The position numbers and the translations under genes were made by a program. This document shows positions 1 through 5,642 of a DNA stretch of 5,697 nt, in pieces. The stretch is taken from assembly GCA_964497585.1 (NCBI GenBank), contig CAZCDS010000119.1, positions 1 through 5,697 on the forward strand, read 5' to 3'. This DNA is from CAZCDS01 sp964497585 (GTDB lineage Bacteria; Desulfobacterota; Desulfomonilia; Desulfomonilales; Desulfomonilaceae). Within the stretch, counting starts at the first letter, position 1. Each line of letters opens with the position of its first letter. The notes under the pieces were generated by a model. The model searched no databases, was not told the DNA's origin, and worked only from the letters and a program-made list of their open reading frames with translations.

Positions 1-1
1 G

Positions 2-56
2 TATATCGCGACAAGAAAATCGAGTTTTGATACAGTTTCCAGGCTACGCCCCTACG
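2..56 (+). repeat. Left copy of a 55 bp terminal inverted repeat
   Basis: Positions 2-56 are the reverse complement of 5643-5697, with 54 of 55 bases matching. The only difference is at 42 (G here, T in the reverse-complemented right copy). Similarity stops abruptly after 56. The outer part is AT-rich and contains the palindrome TCGCGA and a near-palindrome around AAAATCGAGTTTT. The inner 14 bases, GCTACGCCCCTACG, are GC-rich. Base 1 (G) has no partner inside the window, so the repeat may continue outside. No target-site duplication can be seen because the window ends here. It could be a transposon end, a MITE-like repeat or the edge of a longer dispersed element. The repeat itself is certain; its nature is not. 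Confidence 0.95.
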
Positions 57-63
57 CGCGCGC

Positions 64-146
64 CTGCCCCGGCAGACACGCTTTGGGCTTTCATGGTTCG
101 TTGTGCCTTTTCGGGCATGGAAGTTGGTATTACGGCACAGGGGCAG
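64..146 (+). other. Region with nested complementary segments upstream of the regulator
   Basis: CTGCCCC (64-70) is complementary to GGGGCAG (140-146), and TGTGCC (102-107) is complementary to GGCACA (134-139). The two right-hand arms are contiguous, so a transcript could fold into a bent stem enclosing a loop at 108-133. A competing small hairpin, CTGCC-CC-GGCAG, lies at 64-75. The segment lies upstream of the predicted promoter of the regulator gene, so it would not be part of that mRNA's leader. It could belong to the terminal element or to an unrecognised RNA. Chance complementarity in GC-rich DNA is a real alternative. Confidence 0.2.
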
Positions 147-150
147 CCTT

Positions 151-185
151 TCGAATACCTGTGGCGGTTCTCGAGTACCTGTGGC
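151..185 (+). promoter_or_regulatory. Two direct repeats of 15 bp with 20 bp period, operator-like
   Basis: TCGAATACCTGTGGC (151-165) and TCGAGTACCTGTGGC (171-185) match at 14 of 15 positions, and their starts are exactly 20 bp apart, about two helical turns. The second copy runs into the predicted -10 element of the regulator gene. Repeats phased on one face of the helix over a promoter are typical of binding sites for dimeric or cooperative HTH proteins. The product of the adjacent gene carries an Xre HTH, so autoregulation is the obvious hypothesis. Repeat and spacing are seen directly; the operator role is inferred. Confidence 0.45.
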
Positions 186-190
186 ATAAT
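182..190 (+). promoter_or_regulatory. Extended -10 promoter for the KaiC/Xre/cupin gene
   Basis: TGGCATAAT at 182-190 reads as an extended -10 element (TG, one base, then CATAAT, 5 of 6 to the sigma-70 consensus). No good -35 hexamer lies 16-18 bp upstream, which fits the extended -10 class. Transcription would start near 197, giving a leader of about 38 nt before the ATG at 235. The direct repeat at 151-185 overlaps this element. Confidence 0.4.
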
Positions 191-205
191 TACAGTACGT
201 ATTTG

Positions 206-226
206 CTGATCACCTTTCCGGATCAG
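206..226 (+). promoter_or_regulatory. Inverted repeat in the leader next to the start codon
   Basis: CTGATC (206-211) and GATCAG (221-226) are perfect 6 bp arms around a 9-base loop. The right arm contains part of the only Shine-Dalgarno-like bases (CAGG, 224-227), which lie 7 nt before the ATG. The hairpin could therefore limit ribosome access, or the DNA could be a second operator half-site pair. The stem is short and the regulatory role is inferred. Confidence 0.3.
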
Positions 227-234
227 GTTTTATC

Positions 235-1545
235 ATGGCTTCTTCACTGCCTAAACGCCGGTCGGTGAGTTCCGGAGTCGAGCAGCTCGACCGGTTGCTC
301 AATGGACTCTGGATCGGGGATAACGTCATCTGGTACGATCACGCGGGGAGTCTGGCATCTGTTTTCTGCCTCAATTTCCTCGAGTCCTCCCGTGTTTCCG
401 GCAAGCCGCTTATCTATGTGACTTTCGACCGATCTCCGCGCAACCTCCTGGAAAAGCTCGGTCCCCTCTCGGAGTATCTCGGTCTCACGATTCTCGACTG
501 CTTCACCTGGGGGAAGGGCGCAGGGTCCGACGTCTTCTTGAGCTTCTACGAGGGCGGCGAAACGGAGTGGCCGTGCCGCGTGGTCGACGTCCGGGAGCCC
601 CATGATACGATGCGGGTTATGGAAGCCCTCTATGGGGCGCACTCCGCGCTTGAAGGCGACGTTCGGTTCATCTTCGAGAGCCTCACCGGCATGCAGGACC
701 TCTGGGGATCGGAAGAGTCCATGGCACGCTTCTATGCTCACTCCTGTCCTCGGCTCTACGAACTGAACACCGTCGCGTACTGGGTCATCGAGAAGGAGGC
801 GCACTCCCAGCGTGTGAGGGCCCACATCAACCAGATCGCGCAGGTGGTTATCGATCTGTCAATAAAGAGGGGACGAACTTCGCTTTCGGTGCTCAAGGCG
901 GAGAGGCGGAACCTGGACAAGCTCGACCGACCATACGAATACTGGGCCAGAGATCTGAGTGTCACCTTCGAAGAGGCGAAGAGAACCTCCGGATCAGTCG
1001 ACCTGGGGCATCGCCTCAAGGACGCGCGCGGGAAAAGAAGCATCTCCCAGAGCGAATTGGCCAAACTCATCGGGGTCACTCCGAGCACGATTTCTCAGAT
1101 CGAGAGCAACCTTATCTACCCTTCTCTGCCGGCCCTGATGAAGATGGCCGAGGTGCTCGGGACGGAGCCGGGTTGGTTCTTCCCGAGCAAGGCGGATGTA
1201 AAACGGCGTGTGGTTTTTCCCGGGTACGAAGCAGTGCAAACAAAGCTGACCAATAAGCCGGAAAAGGGGCTGACTGTGAGTTCGTTGATGCCCGAGCAAG
1301 TCGGTGGCCGGGCGCAACCGTACCTCATCGAGATTCCCCCGCGCAAGAAGCTCACATCCCATTTCCTGGTGCACAAGGGCGATGAGATGGGGTATGTGCT
1401 TTCGGGCAGGCTCCACGTTACCATCGAAAAGAGCGAATACAAGCTGCGCTCGGGAGACTTGGTATACCTCACCACGGAAATCCCCAGCCAGTGGAGAAAT
1501 CCGGGCTCGAGTGTTGCCCGGCTGCTCTGGCTGAAACTTACGTAG
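235..1545 (+). CDS. KaiC/RecA-like domain, Xre HTH and cupin fusion regulator
   Basis: A 436 aa soluble protein, probably a transcriptional regulator. Residues about 12-215 resemble a KaiC/RadA-type RecA-like domain, entered by a 'SGVEQLDRLLNGLWIGDN' motif. The P-loop position reads YDHAGSLAS (34-42) and lacks the GKT/S lysine. The Walker B-like strand reads FIFESLTG (145-152), with Glu where Asp is usual. Residues 257-316 are a clear Xre/Cro HTH with recognition segment VTPSTISQIESN (281-292). Residues about 362-434 are a C-terminal cupin (HKGDEMGYVLSGRL, 380-393; IPSQWRNPG, 416-424). The usual second-motif histidine appears replaced by S418. HTH-cupin regulators are normally near 190 aa, so the N-terminal domain is an addition. 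An in-frame stop at 187 and the absence of another start support the ATG, although its ribosome site is weak. It probably binds DNA through the HTH and senses a small ligand, with nucleotide hydrolysis unlikely. The ligand and targets are unknown. The zinc-ribbon-like gene follows 44 nt downstream, probably in the same transcript. Confidence 0.85.
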   Translation: MASSLPKRRSVSSGVEQLDRLLNGLWIGDNVIWYDHAGSLASVFCLNFLESSRVSGKPLIYVTFDRSPRNLLEKLGPLSEYLGLTILDCFTWGKGAGSDVFLSFYEGGETEWPCRVVDVREPHDTMRVMEALYGAHSALEGDVRFIFESLTGMQDLWGSEESMARFYAHSCPRLYELNTVAYWVIEKEAHSQRVRAHINQIAQVVIDLSIKRGRTSLSVLKAERRNLDKLDRPYEYWARDLSVTFEEAKRTSGSVDLGHRLKDARGKRSISQSELAKLIGVTPSTISQIESNLIYPSLPALMKMAEVLGTEPGWFFPSKADVKRRVVFPGYEAVQTKLTNKPEKGLTVSSLMPEQVGGRAQPYLIEIPPRKKLTSHFLVHKGDEMGYVLSGRLHVTIEKSEYKLRSGDLVYLTTEIPSQWRNPGSSVARLLWLKLT

Positions 1546-1575
1546 TACCATGGTGCGTTCCGTCCGGCTGGCGGG

Positions 1576-1582
1576 AAGGAGA
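1576..1582 (+). promoter_or_regulatory. Strong Shine-Dalgarno that fixes the start of the CxxC protein
   Basis: AAGGAGA (1576-1582) lies at ideal distance from the GTG at 1590. This is much stronger than the ribosome site of the upstream regulator gene, which suggests that the second protein may be made in greater amount from the shared mRNA. Confidence 0.7.
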
Positions 1583-1589
1583 TTCCGAG

Positions 1590-2168
1590 GTGGCTGAGGA
1601 AAAGAACCGACAATTATGGCTCTATTCGGCGGAGGGCGCTCACCGCTTCTGCGACGAGGTCATGTGGCGAACGATCTTCTTCAAGGTCAGCGGAAGCGGT
1701 TGGCAGCCACCGTCGCAAGCTGAACCAATGTGGCTTGAGTCGACACTCGTCCAGTATCGGCCCGGATCGTACTTCCCGTCCGAGGACGCTCACTCCTTTG
1801 CAGAAGCCATGGAGAAACTCATCCCTGACCTGGTGGAAGAGTTCCCACCGGAATACTACAGATTCTTTGGGAGACTTGCCGCGATCTTCCGGGCAGGCCC
1901 GATCTTCATTTGGACCGATGAGCCCAAGCGAACCACAGGTACCGACTCGGTTCAAGTGGTTCACGTGTACACCTGCCAAAAGTGCGGCTTCATGCATCAC
2001 GGAAACTGGATGTACAGTGTCAAGGGCGGTGGCACGGATGAGATAAGGGAATCGGTCGAGGCCGCGCTGAAGCATAAATACTGCCCCATCTGCAATGAGC
2101 GGGATATTCACTCCGACATCTTCGTCCTGCCGGAGCTTGACCCGGCGGAGCTTCCCGACCTCCTGTAG
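1590..2168 (+). CDS. Hypothetical protein with two CxxC pairs, second gene of the regulator unit
   Basis: A predicted 192 aa cytoplasmic protein that I do not recognise. I chose the GTG at 1590 because AGGAG (1577-1581) lies 8 nt upstream. The longer reading from the GTG at 1491 would overlap the preceding gene by 55 bases and add an unconvincing leader. The N-terminal two thirds are rich in aromatic residues and acidic segments. CQKC (C129, C132) followed by two histidines (H136, H137), and CPIC (C165, C168), form two CxxC pairs about 33 residues apart. This spacing fits a zinc ribbon or rubredoxin-like knuckle. The tail is acidic and leucine-rich. There is no signal peptide or membrane segment. 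The gene starts 44 nt after the KaiC/Xre/cupin gene with no terminator between, so co-transcription and a partner role are likely. That it is a real gene is well supported; its function is unknown. Confidence 0.8.
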   Translation: MAEEKNRQLWLYSAEGAHRFCDEVMWRTIFFKVSGSGWQPPSQAEPMWLESTLVQYRPGSYFPSEDAHSFAEAMEKLIPDLVEEFPPEYYRFFGRLAAIFRAGPIFIWTDEPKRTTGTDSVQVVHVYTCQKCGFMHHGNWMYSVKGGGTDEIRESVEAALKHKYCPICNERDIHSDIFVLPELDPAELPDLL

Positions 2169-2202
2169 TCAGATTGCCGATATTGACGGAGCGGTCCCAC
2201 CC

Positions 2203-2223
2203 GCGGTTCTTGGCTTTGACCGC
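2203..2223 (+). terminator. Weak hairpin between convergent genes
   Basis: GCGGT (2203-2207) and ACCGC (2219-2223) can pair around an 11-base loop, 35 nt after the stop codon of the CxxC protein and within the 202 bp space shared with the converging acyltransferase gene. A second weak stem lies at 2257-2273 (GGGTT/AGCCC). Neither is followed by a T-run on either strand, so these are not textbook intrinsic terminators. I see nothing else in this space. Confidence 0.2.
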
Positions 2224-2370
2224 AATGCTCTCGGTTGGATCCGGTTCGCGGGGAAAGGGTTGCGGGCAAGCCCACCAGCGTATGCCCCGTCGCGGACTCG
2301 TAGCGCGGGTCCTAGATAATCACCAAATGGCGTGGGGGACTTGAGAACCTTGTGAGCTGACGGCAACCCT

Positions 2371-3837
2371 TCACCGGGCCTGACCGATGGCGTTGTCTCG
2401 ATTCGCCTCTTGCGGTCGTTCCGGTTCGTCCAACCAGTGTTCGATGGCATTGGCATAGTAGCGGAGAATGGGCTCTTCTTCCGGCACTGCTTTGAACATG
2501 CCGTCCGATTGCGTAACGAATTTTCTTAGCATCATCAGTTCGACCGCGTCCGCGATAGCTTGCGAGCGGGAAGTGCGGGAGGTCTCAAGAATCGGTGCGC
2601 CGCGCTGTTGCAGTTCATTTATTAACCGGTTGCAGCGTTTCTCAACTTCCATGATGCTCAGTCCGGTGTCCGTGGACCGTATGAAGACCGAACACACCAG
2701 GGATATGGGCAATACCGGTATGACGTCCGCAACGGCTTCCATGAGCCGCTCACACAGCTTCTCGATCTCCGGGAACCGGTCGGCCCGCAGCAGCTTGCTG
2801 AAAACGACCTCGTACTCACTACAATAGTCCTTGACCGACAGCGGCGTTCCGAAATTGACGCACGCGTACCCGTACCGGCGCCAACGGTCGAGCATCATCA
2901 GCATGAGGCTGCGCAGGATGAACGAGGTCGTCGTTCGCAGAACAAACCACATACTCCGTTTTTCAGCCGTAGGGTCGAGGTTGCGCAGCAGGCTCCGATC
3001 TTCAATGGTGCGATCGTAGTTGATGCCGACCGGGATGAATACAACATCCCGATCGGTGCTCGGATCAAACCCGCGCAGCATGTAGTCTATCAGTCCGAGT
3101 TTGGGTTTTCGTAATCTCCCGTCACGACTCAAGCCGCCCTCGAGAAAGACGGCCTGGCAGACGCCTTCCTTGGTCGCCATATGGATGTAGCGTTCCAGAA
3201 CCCGCCGGTACAAGGGATCGCCGGAGTTCCGCCGGACGAAAAAAGCTCCCATGAAACGGATCAACATATGTAACGGCCAGATTCTTGCCCACTCTCCCAC
3301 GGCATAGGAGAGTGTTGTTCGTTCCGCAGCGAGGAAGGCCACCAGGATATAGTCCATGTTCGAGCGGTGATTCATGACGAAAACAACGGTGGACTCGGGG
3401 TCGACGGAGCTGTATTGCTCATCTTGCACAAGCCCCACACGCACCCGGTAAAGGAGCCGTGCCACCTTCTTGGCAATCCAGTACCCGATCCGAAAATAGA
3501 AGTACGCATTAAAGGAGGGCACAATTTCCCGGGCGTAGGTCCGGACATTATTCTGCACGACTTCCAGCGGCATGTCGTGCTCACGCGCGTACTCCCGAAC
3601 CGCCTCGATAACCTTGGGGTCATAAACTAGGCGGTCAATCAGAACCTGCCTCTTAGTCAACTGGAAGGGGCGGATTTCAATATCGAGCCTGGTGCCGATC
3701 TCCTCCATCACCCGGTTGACCCGACGGCGCAAGATCCACCGGGTGCTGGGGATCAATATTCGGTCGAGCACTGCTACGGCGGCAACGGCAACCAGCAGAA
3801 CGAAAAGCCAGATGGAGATCGTAATCTGTCCCGTCAT
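2371..3837 (-). CDS. PlsB-like glycerol-3-phosphate/lysophosphatidate-type acyltransferase
   Basis: A 488 aa inner-membrane enzyme expected to transfer an acyl group from acyl-ACP or acyl-CoA to glycerol 3-phosphate or a related acceptor in phospholipid synthesis. The N-terminal hydrophobic segment (about residues 7-25) is a likely membrane anchor. The four acyltransferase motifs occur in order: NHRSNMDY with catalytic H157 and D162; GAFFVRR (197-203); FLEGGLSRDGR (231-241); and VFIPVGINYD (266-275). The GDPLYRRVLERY stretch after motif II resembles PlsB rather than short PlsC enzymes. The length is between PlsC (about 240) and E. coli PlsB (about 800). PlsB normally reads EGGRSR in motif III, where this protein has Leu236. 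The catalytic His/Asp are intact. The ATG at 3837 is preferred for its GGGGGA six bases upstream; a TTG at 3852 would add five residues. It stands alone on the minus strand, divergent from the Yip1-like gene. The fold and catalytic class are well supported. The exact acceptor is not, so I give no gene symbol. Confidence 0.9.
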   Translation of the reverse strand: MTGQITISIWLFVLLVAVAAVAVLDRILIPSTRWILRRRVNRVMEEIGTRLDIEIRPFQLTKRQVLIDRLVYDPKVIEAVREYAREHDMPLEVVQNNVRTYAREIVPSFNAYFYFRIGYWIAKKVARLLYRVRVGLVQDEQYSSVDPESTVVFVMNHRSNMDYILVAFLAAERTTLSYAVGEWARIWPLHMLIRFMGAFFVRRNSGDPLYRRVLERYIHMATKEGVCQAVFLEGGLSRDGRLRKPKLGLIDYMLRGFDPSTDRDVVFIPVGINYDRTIEDRSLLRNLDPTAEKRSMWFVLRTTTSFILRSLMLMMLDRWRRYGYACVNFGTPLSVKDYCSEYEVVFSKLLRADRFPEIEKLCERLMEAVADVIPVLPISLVCSVFIRSTDTGLSIMEVEKRCNRLINELQQRGAPILETSRTSRSQAIADAVELMMLRKFVTQSDGMFKAVPEEEPILRYYANAIEHWLDEPERPQEANRDNAIGQAR

Positions 3838-3898
3838 GAGGTTCCCCCGCAAACCTGAAAGATATTCGCTCGTGATTTGACGGCCCTATTCCACGGGT

Positions 3899-3927
3899 AC
3901 GTTACTGAAAGCCTCCAATGCTGTCAA
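3899..3927 (-). promoter_or_regulatory. Candidate sigma-70 promoter for the acyltransferase gene
   Basis: On the minus strand a perfect -35 hexamer TTGACA (3927-3922) is followed by a 17 bp spacer and TAACGT (3904-3899), a poor -10 with 3 of 6 consensus bases. The predicted start would leave a leader of roughly 55 nt before the ATG at 3837. The perfect -35 with correct spacing is suggestive; the weak -10 implies low or activated expression. Confidence 0.35.
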
Positions 3928-4022
3928 CCGGAAAACACCGTGAAATCGTAAGTCTTCACTTGTGCGGGGCTCCCTCCCGAACCGTTGATATTGATGTGCG
4001 ATCAAACGGGCAAGCTTTGAGA

Positions 4023-4052
4023 TTGACTTGCATGCTCGGCTTGCATTACGAT
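4023..4052 (+). promoter_or_regulatory. Candidate promoter for the Yip1-like gene, with CTTGCAT repeats
   Basis: TTGACT (4023-4028), an 18 bp spacer and TACGAT (4047-4052) form a sigma-70-like pair about 85 bp before the start codon. CTTGCAT occurs twice in the same orientation (4027-4033 and 4040-4046, 13 bp apart), overlapping the -35 and filling the spacer. A partial inverted copy, ATGCAA, lies at 4076-4081. The arrangement could be an activator or repressor site, but the elements are short. Confidence 0.35.
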
Positions 4053-4138
4053 CGGACGCGGAAGCATCAGGCGACATGCAATTCTCCCTTTTCTCGATCG
4101 TCAATTAACGATATCGACCATCTTCCGGGCGGGAAACC

Positions 4139-5323
4139 ATGGCAAAACAAACGGTAAGGGCCAAAGACGTGCTCCGTGACCTCAAAGCCGGAGTCACTGA
4201 CGCGGAACTCATGAACAAGTACCGACTGTCCGAGAAGGGCCTGCAAAGCTTGTTCCGGAAGCTCAAGGAAGGCGGATTCGTTTCCGATGCCGACCTCGGT
4301 GACCGGGCCGCTCCAAAGCGGTCCGCGCCTGTCCCCCGAGGAGACGAGTCCCCGCCGCTGGAGGGACAACCCGCGCCGGCCGGCGTGGGCGCTGACATCG
4401 AGAGGGCACATTCCATCGCCGCGGACATGAAAGCCGGTAAGCATCCCAACGAGATCATGCAGCGCTACGAATTGAGCCCCAAGCAGTTGGAACGGATCGT
4501 GGAACAACTCCAGGAGAGGGGACTTGTCGATCGAGACGACATTACGGGAGGCAAGCGGAAACCCACGGCTCTATGTCCCCAGTGCGGCGCGGAGGTCCCC
4601 GAGGGCGCAGTTCGGTGCGGTCATTGCGGAGAGATGGTGGGAGACCATCCGGGGGCCGCGCTCGCTGGAAGTCCCTTGCCCGGCTCACCGCCCCGGCCGG
4701 AGCCAATTTCGGCCCACGAGGAAATCAAGGAGTGTCCCTGGGAGGAGGCAGCGAACTACGGGCTCTGGCGGGCCTATTTCCTGACCGCCAAGAGGATTCT
4801 CCTCACGCCGAGCGATTTCTTCTCAGACCTGCCCCTGGAAGGGGGCTTCCTTAATCCGATCCTTTTCGGCATAGCGTCCACGGTTGTGAGCGTTCCGATT
4901 GCGATGCTGTTGGCGACGTTGCTGAGACCGGGACGCGGAGTCGGGCTTCTGGGGATCGTCTGCGGCGTCGTGGGTGCGCTGATCGTCGCGTCGGTGATTG
5001 TGCCCATTGTCCTCATGATATGGAGTCTGATGATTCACGCCGCGCTTACCATTCTCCAGGGCGCGGCCCGGGGTTTTGAGGCGACCTTTCGGGTCGTCGC
5101 ATACTCATCGGTCACCCAGTTGTTCAATGCGATCCCTGTTGTCGGAACCGTTGCGAGCCTGTATGGCCTGGTTCTTACGGTAATCGGTCTCAAGGAGACT
5201 CAGGGCGCCTCTACTGGCTTGGCAGTGGCAGCGGTGCTCCTGCCTCTGGTCGTGGTGGTTATCGTGGTGGCGGTCTTCGCGGCCGCGACGCTGATCCAGA
5301 TCCTCGGATCGATGCCGCGCTGA
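4139..5323 (+). CDS. Yip1-like membrane protein with two HTH-like repeats and a zinc ribbon
   Basis: A 394 aa predicted inner-membrane protein. Residues about 9-53 and 92-135 are two copies of one helical module. The shared pattern is DxKAG near the start, M..Y.LS.K.L in the middle and L...G.V...D at the end; a Pro/Ala-rich linker separates the copies. A zinc ribbon follows with C146, C149, C160 and C163 (CPQC...CGHC). After a second Pro-rich linker, residues about 209-390 contain several hydrophobic segments (roughly 238-262, 268-300, 329-350 and 359-388) in a Yip1-like arrangement. The N-terminal half should face the cytoplasm. I recall such modules and Yip1 regions from Desulfobacterota proteins. 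Their biochemical role is not established, so a function in membrane organisation or signalling is inference. The ATG at 4139 has a modest GGGA seven bases upstream. The gene stands alone on its strand and diverges from the acyltransferase gene. Confidence 0.85.
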   Translation: MAKQTVRAKDVLRDLKAGVTDAELMNKYRLSEKGLQSLFRKLKEGGFVSDADLGDRAAPKRSAPVPRGDESPPLEGQPAPAGVGADIERAHSIAADMKAGKHPNEIMQRYELSPKQLERIVEQLQERGLVDRDDITGGKRKPTALCPQCGAEVPEGAVRCGHCGEMVGDHPGAALAGSPLPGSPPRPEPISAHEEIKECPWEEAANYGLWRAYFLTAKRILLTPSDFFSDLPLEGGFLNPILFGIASTVVSVPIAMLLATLLRPGRGVGLLGIVCGVVGALIVASVIVPIVLMIWSLMIHAALTILQGAARGFEATFRVVAYSSVTQLFNAIPVVGTVASLYGLVLTVIGLKETQGASTGLAVAAVLLPLVVVVIVVAVFAAATLIQILGSMPR

Positions 5324-5376
5324 CGCTGCCGTGTGGGAAGGTATCCCCAGGAACGTGTTGCCGAGATGGGTCGGAG

Positions 5377-5407
5377 AATCCCGTTGAGGAGATCCTCATA
5401 CAGGATT
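5377..5407 (+). terminator. Imperfect long hairpin downstream of the Yip1-like gene
   Basis: The outer arms AATCC (5377-5381) and GGATT (5403-5407) enclose a two-pair bridge (G5383-C5401, T5384-A5400) and the inner arms TGAGGA (5385-5390) and TCCTCA (5393-5398). This gives about 13 base pairs with one mismatch and one bulged base. It lies 53 nt after the stop codon, where a terminator would be expected. No T-run follows directly, so it may act as a 3' end stabiliser, a factor-dependent terminator or a protein site. Confidence 0.35.
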
Positions 5408-5483
5408 GAGCCATAGGGAGCAAAGAGAGCTTTTTCGAAAAGGCAGCCCCCACTCTCCACAGCGCATGCGGCCAAGACTAATT

Positions 5484-5496
5484 GTTTGCGTCAAAC
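5484..5496. repeat. Short inverted repeat GTTTG-CGT-CAAAC
   Basis: Perfect 5 bp arms surround a 3-base centre, in the non-coding right flank about 150 bp inside the right terminal repeat. An alternative pairing, GCG/CGC, overlaps it (5488-5498). The shape fits a small operator or recombinase site, but no gene starts nearby to give it meaning, and an arm of this length can arise by chance. Confidence 0.25.
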
Positions 5497-5642
5497 GCTT
5501 GAGGAAAGCATACGATTTGCGGAATCCCGGTGGCCCCGTGGCGTGCGCTCGTTCGGTTGAAGGGGCAGGCACGAAAGGGACTACAGTGAACGGCACTGAG
5601 TTCTGCGTGAAAAAAGTACATCGCCGAGACGCATGCATCTTT

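Larger units (their letters stand above)
3853..4138. other. Divergent intergenic region of about 300 bp
   Basis: This space separates the divergent acyltransferase and Yip1-like genes. It holds a candidate promoter on each strand and short repeated CTTGCAT motifs near the plus-strand promoter. Short open frames across it on both strands have no recognisable motif and weak start contexts, so I do not call a gene. It contains no tRNA-like or riboswitch-like fold that I can recognise. Confidence 0.6.
5324..5642. other. Right-hand non-coding region before the terminal repeat
   Basis: No gene is supported between the stop of the Yip1-like gene and the right terminal repeat. Minus-strand open frames here begin in or near the terminal repeat, lack recognisable motifs and have no credible ribosome site. 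The region holds the imperfect hairpin at 5377-5407 and a GTTTG-CGT-CAAAC inverted repeat at 5484-5496. It may be the non-coding flank of a mobile element or ordinary intergenic DNA. Confidence 0.6.

Noticed and set aside
27..209. Open frame of 60 codons starting in the left terminal repeat
   Set aside because: It starts at a TTG without a ribosome site. Its first ten residues match those of a frame from the right repeat only because the DNA is the same repeat. After the repeat ends the two frames share nothing, and no motif is visible.
994..1551. Long antisense frames opposite the regulator gene
   Set aside because: They are antisense to a gene with clear HTH and cupin motifs, and frames of this kind are common in GC-rich DNA.
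1491..1589. Upstream GTG start for the CxxC protein
   Set aside because: It would overlap the regulator gene by 55 bases and add 33 residues of low plausibility, while the GTG at 1590 has an excellent AGGAG at ideal distance.
235..2168. Toxin-antitoxin or phage-repressor module
   Set aside because: The Xre domain sits in a large protein with a cupin, and the second protein has no toxin motif. Lysogeny-type neighbours are absent.
3838..3852. TTG start adding five residues to the acyltransferase
   Set aside because: The ATG at 3837 has a better start codon and a GGGGGA ribosome site at proper distance.
3886..4104. Minus-strand 72-codon frame in the divergent intergenic region
   Set aside because: It has no recognisable motif or convincing ribosome site, and it lies across the candidate promoters of both neighbours.
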